Shown here in pieces: positions 7,753 to 15,543 of a stretch of DNA of 16,402 bases (its first letter is position 1; each line of letters starts with the position of its first letter). Location of the stretch: the NCBI GenBank assembly GCA_017509375.1, contig JAFWPT010000362.1, positions 1-16,402 on the forward strand, given 5' to 3'. Below the pieces are notes generated by a model. It was given only the letters and a program-made list of their open reading frames with translations, ran no database searches and was not told the DNA's origin. Source of the stretch: Bacteroidales bacterium. Its GTDB lineage: Bacteria; Bacteroidota; Bacteroidia; Bacteroidales; UBA932. The position numbers were made by a program, and so were the translations under genes.

Positions 7753-7800
7753 AAAAAACTCTAAGAATAGGCAAGTGCCTAAATGCTATAGCTTTATAGC
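7753..7800 (-). terminator. Possible transcription terminator after the GH28-esterase gene
   Basis: Downstream of the stop at 7818 on the minus strand come two short hairpins: GCTATA/TATAGC around a 4-base loop (7785-7800), then TAGGC/GCCTA around a 4-base loop (7768-7781). A run of six T residues follows (7753-7758). The T-run sits about nine bases past the second hairpin rather than directly after it, so this is an imperfect intrinsic terminator. Confidence 0.35.
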
Positions 7801-7817
7801 TTGTATTCAAAAAGACT

Positions 7818-10265
7818 TCACAGCAGCACCGTATCCGCAAAATCCAGCATCCAGGTCCAGTCCATGGCAGATATTCCATGGGCCTGGTCGCGCCGGACGT
7901 AACCCAGGCACTCACCTATGGCAGAAGTGTCGTAATCGTCCGGCCAGTCCACCTCCGGAAGCCCCGGTTTTCCGAGAAAAGACCACACCGGAGACGCCGC
8001 CTTGAGGCAAAGGAATTCCCCCCGGGTGTCGAACCAGGGATTGTCGAAGCCCTGCACCAGCAGTGCACGCGGTGCTATGCAGCTTACCAGAAGGTGCTGG
8101 TCGAAAGGCATTTCGGCCGCTTCCTTGTTGGCATATTTGGCATATTCCGGAGAGAACCAATGAGTGAAGGTGGAAGTCTCGGAATACACGTGTTCGCCGA
8201 AATTCCGTTTGGCCAGAGGGACGCCTCCGCCGCCCGTCTGGTTCACAACCACAGCGGCAAAACGCTCGTCGTATGCCCCTGCCAGCAAAGCGGCTTTGCC
8301 GAGCCGGGAAGAGCCGGTGACAAGCACCCGGGAGCCGTCCAGCGCGCCGTCGGCGCATATCATGTCCATACCCCTCATCAGGGCCCACGCCCAGGCTCCG
8401 AGCGCACGCGGGCCGCTCCTGGTGCGGCTGTCCGGCCACAGCGCGAACGCTCCGCCGTATGCCAGGGAGTCTTGCATCTCCACCAAATCGGGGTCCGCGC
8501 TCACATCGCCATAGCATGCCGTAACAAGGGCATAGCCCCTGGCGAGTATCATATCCACCGGGAAAGTGGAACGCAGGTTGCGGTTCTCATATACCCCGCG
8601 CCCTTCTTCACTTGCCTTGTTGCCGCTTATCTTGAACTCGCCGCTGTCGTCCAGCCAGCAATCCGGAATCAGCACCTCAGGGTCCCGTATGATAGTGTGG
8701 TTGCCGTAGTAATTGAGCATCAGGATAACGGGCACGGGGCCCTTTACCTGCAGAGGCTGCAGTATCATCCAGTCAATCTTGGGGCCGGTCCTGTCCGGGC
8801 TGAACCACATACGCACCTGCCTGCGCCTGGCGAAACCTGCCAGCGTAGTGCCCTCTTCCACCGCTTCCGTATATACGGGGCAGGGGCCGGGGATACGGCC
8901 GTACATCTCTTTTTCGAAAAAGGAGAGGATTTCCTCGCGCCGCCGCCTCCACTGTGTCCTGTCCTGCACCGGCCTGCCGTCGGCAAAGACCAGCGGATCT
9001 TCCAGGGTATATGGTTTCACTGCCGCCTCGTCCTTGTTGAATGCGAAACGCAGCTTGTTGTGCTGCCACCGGATACCGGACAACTCGTACTGGCTGTCGT
9101 CCAGGACTACGTTCTCCTTGCGCCGGAACTTAATGTCGCTGTCCTTGATGACTATATCTGATGCGTACGATTTGGGTATGTCATTACGCCCCTTCAGGTC
9201 AAAAAACTGACGCCAGGGCTTCACGTAGAGCACCTGGCCTACGTTGCCTTTGACTTTCTCTATGCTGATGCAGGAGTAGTCCTGAGGCGTGTCAGGCCTC
9301 ATCTTTAGCCAAAGCAGGCGGTCGGTACCCTTTAATTTGCAGTCCCTGAGGATCACGTTGCGGGCTCCCACACATTCGCTGCCGAACACCAGCACGCCGG
9401 CTCCGTGGCCGAAGGTGCAATGCTCAATGAGAATTTCGGAATTTGTTCCATTGTCCGGGTCTGTGTCGGCCCACGGGCCCTTGCCGCCCTTGACTGCTAT
9501 GAGGTCGTCTCCGGTAGCGAAACTGCAGGAATCTATGTGCACCTTGGAACAGGCGTCTATGTCAACTCCGTCGGTGCTGGGAGCCTTTACCGGCTTTACC
9601 GGGGCAAAAACCTTGAGCCCGCGAAGGCGTACTTTTTCACATTTGTACAAGTGTATGTTCCAGAAGCCGGAGTTACGGAGTTCCACGCCGTCTATCAGGA
9701 TATTTTTCGCATTGCTCACGGAGATAAGCCGCGGCCTGCGGACTTCCAGGTTGGTGCAGGCAGGATTTTCTTTACGCCGCTGCCAGAAAGCATCCCAATA
9801 CGGAGCGCCGCCGCCGTCGATGGTGCCGGGGCCGTGAATCGAGAAGCCGTCAACCCCTTCAGCATTTACCAAAGCTGCCGCGTAGGGTTGCAGGACACCT
9901 TCGATATGTGTCTGTGTATCAGGGTAATCCCCGGTGTTGCCGCTGCCCTTGAGCACTGCCCCGTCCGCAAGCCTGAGGTGGGTGCGAGGCTTGAAAAAGA
10001 GCGCCCCGCTTAGAAACACACCCTCCGGGACAAGCACCGTCCCGCCCCGCACGGAAGCGGCATCGATAGCCCGCTGGATAGCATCTGTCTGCAAAATGGT
10101 GCTGTCGCTCACGGCGCCATAGTCCATTATATTGAAGGTCTTTGCCTCGGAGCCTTTTACCTTCTGCGTGGAGCCGGCGAACCAGGGGTCGATACGGGTG
10201 CTTCCATCCGGCCAAAAACCTATGGAAGCAACAGCCGCTAAAGTACAAAGGAGAATTGCTTTCAT
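7818..10265 (-). CDS. Exported fusion of GH28 polygalacturonase and CE15/CE19-type carbohydrate esterase
   Basis: Two-domain pectin-type enzyme of 815 residues. I placed the start at the ATG ending at 10265: GAAGG lies just upstream and MKAILLCTLAAVASIG is a signal peptide. Residues about 40-410 are a GH28 right-handed beta-helix, with FNIMDYGAVSD at its start, then STDGVDID (230-237, normally NTDG), GDD (252-254), GHG (286-288) and LLWLKMRPD in place of the RIK region. Residues about 419-815 are an alpha/beta-hydrolase esterase opening with DPLVFADGRPVQ and YGRIPG, as in CE15-like proteins. Its nucleophile motif is GSSRLGK (651-657, Ser653), followed by NQTGGGG, DNPWFDTRGE and AHGISAMDW (His796). 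The sister family CE19 (BT1017 type) is a pectin methylesterase, which suits the GH28 partner better than glucuronoyl esterase. Expected to be periplasmic or surface-exposed. Confidence 0.88.
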   Translation of the reverse strand: MKAILLCTLAAVASIGFWPDGSTRIDPWFAGSTQKVKGSEAKTFNIMDYGAVSDSTILQTDAIQRAIDAASVRGGTVLVPEGVFLSGALFFKPRTHLRLADGAVLKGSGNTGDYPDTQTHIEGVLQPYAAALVNAEGVDGFSIHGPGTIDGGGAPYWDAFWQRRKENPACTNLEVRRPRLISVSNAKNILIDGVELRNSGFWNIHLYKCEKVRLRGLKVFAPVKPVKAPSTDGVDIDACSKVHIDSCSFATGDDLIAVKGGKGPWADTDPDNGTNSEILIEHCTFGHGAGVLVFGSECVGARNVILRDCKLKGTDRLLWLKMRPDTPQDYSCISIEKVKGNVGQVLYVKPWRQFFDLKGRNDIPKSYASDIVIKDSDIKFRRKENVVLDDSQYELSGIRWQHNKLRFAFNKDEAAVKPYTLEDPLVFADGRPVQDRTQWRRRREEILSFFEKEMYGRIPGPCPVYTEAVEEGTTLAGFARRRQVRMWFSPDRTGPKIDWMILQPLQVKGPVPVILMLNYYGNHTIIRDPEVLIPDCWLDDSGEFKISGNKASEEGRGVYENRNLRSTFPVDMILARGYALVTACYGDVSADPDLVEMQDSLAYGGAFALWPDSRTRSGPRALGAWAWALMRGMDMICADGALDGSRVLVTGSSRLGKAALLAGAYDERFAAVVVNQTGGGGVPLAKRNFGEHVYSETSTFTHWFSPEYAKYANKEAAEMPFDQHLLVSCIAPRALLVQGFDNPWFDTRGEFLCLKAASPVWSFLGKPGLPEVDWPDDYDTSAIGECLGYVRRDQAHGISAMDWTWMLDFADTVLL

Positions 10266-10270
10266 ACCTT

Positions 10271-10278
10271 CAAATATA
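10271..10278 (-). promoter_or_regulatory. -7-like box immediately ahead of the GH28-esterase start
   Basis: On the minus strand this reads TATATTTG, an exact TAnnTTTG match. Only five bases separate it from the ATG at 10265, so the expected transcription start, about seven bases downstream, would fall at the start codon itself. Either the transcript is leaderless, or this AT-rich match is not the working promoter. Confidence 0.35.
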
Positions 10279-10292
10279 AGAAAAATTATGGT

Positions 10293-10300
10293 TATATTTG
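10293..10300 (+). promoter_or_regulatory. -7-like box for the GH63-like gene
   Basis: TATATTTG is an exact match to TAnnTTTG, 22 bp upstream of the ATG at 10323, giving a predicted leader of roughly 16 bases. The last five bases belong to the left arm of the hairpin at 10296-10317. No TTTG -33 element is visible at normal spacing. Confidence 0.42.
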
Positions 10301-10317
10301 TGTGTTCGCACACAAAT
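10296..10317. promoter_or_regulatory. Perfect 9-bp inverted repeat with TTCG loop in the divergent intergenic region
   Basis: Left arm ATTTGTGTG (10296-10304), loop TTCG (10305-10308), right arm CACACAAAT (10309-10317): nine of nine pairs. The left arm overlaps the plus-strand -7 box and the right arm ends five bases before the GH63-like ATG. As DNA it could be an operator for a dimeric regulator controlling one or both divergent genes. As RNA it would make a UUCG-looped hairpin at the very 5' end of the plus-strand message, close to the start codon. The sequence does not show which. Confidence 0.6.
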
Positions 10318-10322
10318 CACTT

Positions 10323-12443
10323 ATGTTCAAGAGATTACTACTTTCTGCGTTATGCCTCTCGCTCGGCATTTTCTATTTTGCCGGAAACAACGCTTCCCAC
10401 TACATAAAATCCCTTGGCTCCTGGGGGCCTTACTCGAAAGAGTATTTTGGCATTTCACATATCGGGGACATTTCCTCCGAAATTCAGGTAGAGTTTTGCC
10501 TGGTAACCGGGCAATACAGGCGTAACTTCAAGATTCCAAACGCTTTGTTCGAATCCGGAGTGCACCCGTGGGCGGTCTCGGCAGACATGAAGCACATTAC
10601 TTACAGGCACGAGATAGAGTGGAAGGACAAGGTGTACGTGGATGCCACCTGGCACGTGCTCGATTCCTGCAGGGTGCTTCTTGAAGCCAAGTGTGTGAAC
10701 AATACCGAACTGGTCCAGAACATCAGCCTGCAGCTGGCGGTGCGCAAGGCCGGCGGCAGCAAGGGGCAGTGGGTTCCCGAAATCACCGAAGGCCCCGGCC
10801 GCTTTTCCGTACGATATCCCGAAGTGAATGATACTTACAGTGTTGTATGGGACTATCCGCTAAGCGAAGTGCGTCAGTGGCAGTGCTCCAAGTTGGAGCA
10901 ACTCATGCCGGTGAAGGTCCACGACCACGTGTTCAAGAATTTAAAGGGTGACTTCAAAGGACATTTCACGGCCAATTTCCTGCGGCCCGTAGTGCTGCAG
11001 CCTCAAAAGGATACTACAATTTGGCAGATGATAGTCTGCGGCAAAGACTGCGACGCTGCAGCAATACCCACCTGCAAAAGTGAGTGCAAAACGGAAATGC
11101 CGCTCGGCCTGCAGCTCCTCCATGCAACCCTGCTTACCAATGTGGTATATCCTATAGACGCATTCGGAGAGCCTGTACGCCATTTCTGCCCGGGCAAGAA
11201 TTGGAACAGCCTCTACACCTGGGACTGCGGTTTCATAGGCTGGGCAATGAGCGAAATCGACCCTCAACGGGGTTACGAAATCATACGGCAGTACACGACA
11301 GGCCCGGAAGAAGAAGCCCCTTTCGTACACCATGGGACCCCGCTGGCCACACAGATATTCGCAATAGCCGACGTGTGGAAGCGCTGCGGCTGCGATGAAG
11401 CCCAGCTGCGGGAAATCTACCCCAGGCTCAAGCGATTCTACGACTACATGTCGGGGCCTGAGTTCCGAAAGCCGAGCGGCCTGCTGGAGACCTGGCATCT
11501 GTTCTACAACAGCGGAGGCTGGGACGATTACCCGCCGCAGCATGCCCTTCGCCCCCAAAAGGAATTGCGTGCCCGCACCACTCCCATGGTCTCTACTTCT
11601 TACTACATACGCTGCGCCAAGATTCTACGGCTTATAGCCAGCCATCTGCAGGGAGTTTCCAAGGCAGGACAGAAAAGGGCATTTGCAGCCGATATCAAGC
11701 AGTTTGACGCAGACATCGCCGCCATGTCGAAGGGGATCCTGGACAACGCCTGGGACCCCGGGAGCACTTACTTCGGCTACGTGGAGCATGACGCCGCGGG
11801 CAAGCCGCTGCAGATTTACCGCACAGCAGACGGGGCCAACTTCAACATGGGACTGGACGGCGTGAGTCCCCTGGTGGCCGGCATAGTCTCCCCCGCGCAG
11901 AAAGACGCTCTGCTCAGCCATATTTTCACGGAAGGCCGCTTGTGGAGCCCCTGCGGCATTACCGCAGTGGACCAGACGGCCCCTTATTACCGCATTGACG
12001 GCTACTGGAACGGCACCGTGTGGATGCCGCACCAGATGATATTGTGGAAGACCATGCTCGACCTGGGACTTCCCGGTCAGGCACGACGGATAGCCAGTAC
12101 CGCCATGGAAAACTGGGAGCGCGAGTGCGCAGACTCATATAACTGCTACGAGCATTTTATGATTGCCACGGGACGCGGCGGCGGATGGAGCAATTTCTCC
12201 GGCCTGTCTTCGCCCATAATCAACTGGTACAACGCCTACCATAAGCCCGGTACCGTTTCCACGGGCTTCGGCACTCTGGTCTGCAAAGAGGAATGGAATG
12301 AGGCTTATACCTCCGTGTCGCTCACGCTGGAATTCGACAAAGAACTGGCCGGCAAAGAAATAGCCATCATAGTCTGCCTTGCCGACGGCCCCAGGGATAT
12401 AGTGGTAAAGGCCGGCAAGAAGGCTGTCAAACTAAAAGTGTAA
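10323..12443 (+). CDS. Exported GH63-like (alpha/alpha)6-barrel glycoside hydrolase
   Basis: Predicted secreted glycosidase of 706 residues. I chose the ATG at 10323, which gives MFKRLLLSALCLSLGIFYFAG as signal peptide; a GTG at 10302 is in frame but sits inside the hairpin. Residues about 30-245 look like an N-terminal beta-sandwich. Residues about 255-640 form a helical toroid with GH63/MGH1-type signatures: YTWDCGFIGWAM (D301 probable acid), GWDDYPPQ (399-406), YRIDGYWNGTVWMPHQ (556-571) and CYEHF (E610 probable base). A C-terminal beta domain follows. GH63 members hydrolyse alpha-glucosides or alpha-mannosyl-glycerate; I cannot name the substrate. The mature region holds about 18 cysteines, many for an exported protein. 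It is divergent from the GH28 fusion and its stop is 1 bp from the convergent phosphatase stop. Confidence 0.8.
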   Translation: MFKRLLLSALCLSLGIFYFAGNNASHYIKSLGSWGPYSKEYFGISHIGDISSEIQVEFCLVTGQYRRNFKIPNALFESGVHPWAVSADMKHITYRHEIEWKDKVYVDATWHVLDSCRVLLEAKCVNNTELVQNISLQLAVRKAGGSKGQWVPEITEGPGRFSVRYPEVNDTYSVVWDYPLSEVRQWQCSKLEQLMPVKVHDHVFKNLKGDFKGHFTANFLRPVVLQPQKDTTIWQMIVCGKDCDAAAIPTCKSECKTEMPLGLQLLHATLLTNVVYPIDAFGEPVRHFCPGKNWNSLYTWDCGFIGWAMSEIDPQRGYEIIRQYTTGPEEEAPFVHHGTPLATQIFAIADVWKRCGCDEAQLREIYPRLKRFYDYMSGPEFRKPSGLLETWHLFYNSGGWDDYPPQHALRPQKELRARTTPMVSTSYYIRCAKILRLIASHLQGVSKAGQKRAFAADIKQFDADIAAMSKGILDNAWDPGSTYFGYVEHDAAGKPLQIYRTADGANFNMGLDGVSPLVAGIVSPAQKDALLSHIFTEGRLWSPCGITAVDQTAPYYRIDGYWNGTVWMPHQMILWKTMLDLGLPGQARRIASTAMENWERECADSYNCYEHFMIATGRGGGWSNFSGLSSPIINWYNAYHKPGTVSTGFGTLVCKEEWNEAYTSVSLTLEFDKELAGKEIAIIVCLADGPRDIVVKAGKKAVKLKV

Positions 12444-12444
12444 C

Positions 12445-13101
12445 TTAGTCCAGACTGCTCTCCAGCAAAGGGAGCACGCGTTTGGGATGACGGTACTGGA
12501 GTATCATGTCAACCATACGCTCGCGGTGCAGGTCCGAGCCGGCTACTGCATACATTTTATGCCGCAGCAGCCATTTGGCTTTGGACTTGGCCGTATGTCC
12601 GTAAGCCCCGGACAAGGATCCGAGATTCAGCTGGAACAAGACTCCTGAAGCACGAAGTCTCTTATAGTCAGCCTTTTCCATATAGATATACCGCTCCGGA
12701 TGCGCCAGGACGGGGAAGTACCCTGCGCTGCGTATATTGTCCAGAAGGCCTTCGAAATTTGCCGGAGGATTGAAGTAGCTGGTCTCCACCAGCAAATGCG
12801 TACCCAGCTCTCCAATGGGCAGCAAATCCCGCGCGGCAAGCCTGTCTATAAACAAGCTGTCCATCATATACTCCGCTGCAAGGTGCAGGCTTACCGGTCC
12901 GGTATAGATCTCCTTAAGACGCGCGAAGCGGGCCTTGAGCGCAGCGGTTTCGTTCGGCACGTCTTCCATGATGTGAGGCGTGAGCCAGAGGGTATTCACC
13001 CCTTCCCGCTCAAGACGGGCGAGTACGGCCAGGGATTCCTCCTCCGACCGTACTCCGTCGTCCACGCCCGGAAGGACGTGGCTATGAAAATCCGTTATCA
13101 T
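12445..13101 (-). CDS. CpsB/YwqE-type PHP tyrosine-protein phosphatase
   Basis: Metal-dependent protein-tyrosine phosphatase of the PHP superfamily, 218 residues, expected to dephosphorylate the BY-kinase encoded just upstream. Metal-ligand motifs in order: DFHSHVLPGVDDG (4-16), LTPH (40-43), AAEYMMD, LAHPERY, QLNLGSLSG and GSDLH near the C-terminus. This set matches Streptococcus CpsB and Bacillus YwqE. The ATG shares one base with the kinase stop (TGATG), so translation is probably coupled. The family is cytoplasmic; no signal peptide is present. The gene ends 1 bp from the stop of the convergent GH63-like gene. Confidence 0.92.
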   Translation of the reverse strand: MITDFHSHVLPGVDDGVRSEEESLAVLARLEREGVNTLWLTPHIMEDVPNETAALKARFARLKEIYTGPVSLHLAAEYMMDSLFIDRLAARDLLPIGELGTHLLVETSYFNPPANFEGLLDNIRSAGYFPVLAHPERYIYMEKADYKRLRASGVLFQLNLGSLSGAYGHTAKSKAKWLLRHKMYAVAGSDLHRERMVDMILQYRHPKRVLPLLESSLD

Positions 13102-15539
13102 CAGTTTTTCGATGCGGCTGTCTTCTTTCCGTCAGCATCGTTGTAATAGCTGTGATAATAAGAATGATAGCCATAGCGGTAGTAATAACGGCCGCTGCTG
13201 GCGGAAGTGCCGTTGAGAATCATTGACAGGCTCTTGAATTTGCCTTGCTGGTAGAGACCTTCAAGGTCACCCAGCATCGTGCGCTCGAACAAGCCAGCAC
13301 GTACAATGAAGAAGGTACGGTTGCAACTGCGCTCGATAATCTGGGCGTCGGCAACTATCTCGATGGGCGGGCAGTCGATTATTACGTAGTCGTAATCTTC
13401 CTTCAGGCTTGCAATGGCACTCTCGAAGCGCTGGTCCGCAATCAACTCGGTAGGGTTCGGAGGCACTGTACCAACGGGCAGTCCAAAGAGAGTAGGATAC
13501 TCTGAATTGGAATGGATCAGGCCCTTGAGGTCATCGGTACGGCCGGCCAGATAATCGGCAAAGCCGACTTTCACATTACCCATGTTCTTGGACTGGGAGC
13601 AGTGGCGGAAGTCGCCATCTATAAGCAATACTTTCTTATTCTTGATAGCCAGGGCAAGAGCCAGGTTCAAAGAAACGAAGGACTTGCCGGAACCGGGGTT
13701 GAAAGAAGTCAGTCCGATGACGCAATGAGGCTCGGTCTGGGTCATGAATTCCACGTTGGTACGAAGTATTCGGAAGGCCTCGTTGATGGCGTTTCGATTG
13801 CCCTTTTCTACTACGATCGCATTTCCTTCGCTGTCTGTCTTCTTTCTCAAGAATCGGATGAACTGCCTGCGGGACAGATATTTACGCTCTTTGTCGCTGA
13901 CCGGGATCTCGCCCAGGAAAGGAACCGACATTCCCTTCAGGTCGTCGCGGCTGCGGACAGTGGTATTGAGTGCGTTCATCAGGAAAAGCACGCCCACGGG
14001 GATGAGCAGTCCGAGCAGGAAAGCCACCAGGAGTATCTTGCTCCTGGAAGGAGAGATAGGGCTCATGGAACCGGTAGGAGGATCGATTATACGGGTATTG
14101 TAGGCGGTAAAGGCCTGGCCGAGCTCGTTCTCTTCACGCTTCTGCAGCAGGAACAAGTACAGGGCTTCCTTGACTGCCTGCTGGCGCTCTACGCCGAGCA
14201 AGTGCTTGGCCTGGGTAGGGTTGGCAGCGATACGGGAAGTATTCTTGCGTTCGATTTGCTGGAGGTTGGCAATCTGGGACTCCAGCGAAGTGATAAGGTT
14301 GTCCACTGAGCCGACGATGGTGCGGCGCATCTCCACGATGGCGTTGTCGGCCTGGATGACCAGCGGGTTGGAAGTACTGGAATTGGCCAGCAAACTGTTG
14401 CGCTGGAGCACTTTGGCGTTGTACTCCTTGATCTGGGACTCGATACCTCCGCTCTCTATTCCGGAGTTTACGGGGAGGAGCTTGCCGGGATCGTTGTCGG
14501 CTACCACGTACTTGCGTATGTACCGCGCCATGGAGAGCTGGTTGTTGAGCTGCTGCAACTGGGCGTCGATGGCGCTGTTGCGGTTCATGTACATATTGGC
14601 CACGGCTTCCACGTTAGGCAGCAGCTGCTCGCTCTTGTAGGAGGAAATGTCGCTGTCCACGCTGGCGAGTTCCCTTTCGATAACCGAGAGACGCTCGTTG
14701 ATGAACATGGAGGTGCTGTTCGCCACCTGGTTCTTATCCTTTATCCAGTTTTCGTTGTAAACCGCTATGAGAGTGTTGAGTACGTCCTCCGCCCTCTGGA
14801 TATTGATATCCTGGATGGTGAGGGAGATGACGTCCGAGCGCTCCTTCATGTAGTTGTTGGTTACAGACAGGCGCCTGCTGAAACTGTTGGTGGTGGAGTA
14901 CAGGTTGTTGCGCACCACGTGGAAAGTTCCGGGGATGTTACCGTTGAACGAGCCGTTGGGAGTGATGCGGACAGGGCCTACGGGAGTATGGATGGTGTCG
15001 TTCAATTCACCCGCCGCCGTAACGTTTCCAAGCTTTTGTCCGCTCAGGACGAAATCCTTGAGGACAAACCTCTTGCTGCTGTCGGATACGACCGTGAAGG
15101 AAGCCGACTGCATGTCCCCCAGAGAGTCGATTGCGACCTTTACCGGCAGGGTCTGGGCGTACATCAGAACACGGTGGCCGGGACCGTCCACATAACAGGA
15201 AGTCTCCAGGCCCAGACGACGCACGACGGCCATCATGTTGGATACGGCCGAGAAGGCGCTTACCTCATTGGTCACCTTGGCGTGGGATGAGACCAGACCG
15301 AGATTTGAGAAATCGTAATCTCCGGCTGAAGCGCCCTTGGACTCCGACTTGATGAGCACCTTTGCGGTACGCTCATATACGGGAACGGAACGGCGCAGAT
15401 AGAGGAATGCCGCCCCCACGCAAAGTGCGACGGTCAGCACGAACCAGTACCAGTTTGCAAGGCACTTGGTAATCAGGTCCTTCAGCTGGTTTACGTCGTT
15501 GGAGTTCTGCTGGGAGTTGTTTATGTTATTGTTTTCCAT
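13101..15539 (-). CDS. Polysaccharide co-polymerase with C-terminal tyrosine autokinase (Wzc-type)
   Basis: Inner-membrane polysaccharide chain-length regulator and bacterial tyrosine kinase, 812 residues. The first transmembrane helix is at about 30-48 (WYWFVLTVALCVGAAFLYL), followed by a Wzz domain and a long periplasmic coiled-coil/GNVR region to about residue 485. The proline-rich PPTGSMSPISPSR precedes the second helix, about 501-524. The cytoplasmic kinase carries Walker A NPGSGKS (614-620), Walker A' LLIDGDFRH (638-646) and Walker B YVIIDCPP (718-725). The tail has nine tyrosines between 785 and 799, the expected autophosphorylation cluster. Membrane and kinase parts are fused, as in E. 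coli Wzc rather than the split CpsC/CpsD. It lies 4 bp after the Wza-type gene and is translationally coupled to the phosphatase. Confidence 0.96.
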   Translation of the reverse strand: MENNNINNSQQNSNDVNQLKDLITKCLANWYWFVLTVALCVGAAFLYLRRSVPVYERTAKVLIKSESKGASAGDYDFSNLGLVSSHAKVTNEVSAFSAVSNMMAVVRRLGLETSCYVDGPGHRVLMYAQTLPVKVAIDSLGDMQSASFTVVSDSSKRFVLKDFVLSGQKLGNVTAAGELNDTIHTPVGPVRITPNGSFNGNIPGTFHVVRNNLYSTTNSFSRRLSVTNNYMKERSDVISLTIQDINIQRAEDVLNTLIAVYNENWIKDKNQVANSTSMFINERLSVIERELASVDSDISSYKSEQLLPNVEAVANMYMNRNSAIDAQLQQLNNQLSMARYIRKYVVADNDPGKLLPVNSGIESGGIESQIKEYNAKVLQRNSLLANSSTSNPLVIQADNAIVEMRRTIVGSVDNLITSLESQIANLQQIERKNTSRIAANPTQAKHLLGVERQQAVKEALYLFLLQKREENELGQAFTAYNTRIIDPPTGSMSPISPSRSKILLVAFLLGLLIPVGVLFLMNALNTTVRSRDDLKGMSVPFLGEIPVSDKERKYLSRRQFIRFLRKKTDSEGNAIVVEKGNRNAINEAFRILRTNVEFMTQTEPHCVIGLTSFNPGSGKSFVSLNLALALAIKNKKVLLIDGDFRHCSQSKNMGNVKVGFADYLAGRTDDLKGLIHSNSEYPTLFGLPVGTVPPNPTELIADQRFESAIASLKEDYDYVIIDCPPIEIVADAQIIERSCNRTFFIVRAGLFERTMLGDLEGLYQQGKFKSLSMILNGTSASSGRYYYRYGYHSYYHSYYNDADGKKTAASKN

Positions 15540-15543
15540 ATAC

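Noticed and set aside
7878..9161. Long plus-strand open frame (427 codons) opposite the GH28-esterase gene
   Set aside because: It lies wholly antisense to a protein with clear GH28/CE15 motifs, has low-complexity Arg/His/Pro composition and no recognisable domain; GC-rich codon bias on the other strand explains it.
10266..10313. 16-residue extension of the GH28-esterase N-terminus
   Set aside because: It crosses the shared promoter region and hairpin and displaces a clear signal peptide; GAAGG lies just ahead of the internal ATG.
12453..12474. Imperfect hairpin (TGCTC/GAGCA with a bulge) just past the GH63-like stop
   Set aside because: No T-run follows on the plus strand and the sequence is coding for the phosphatase, so I do not call it a terminator.
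13512..14309. Plus-strand open frame of 265 codons opposite the tyrosine kinase
   Set aside because: Antisense to the kinase coding region; composition is that of a reversed gene, with no motif of its own.
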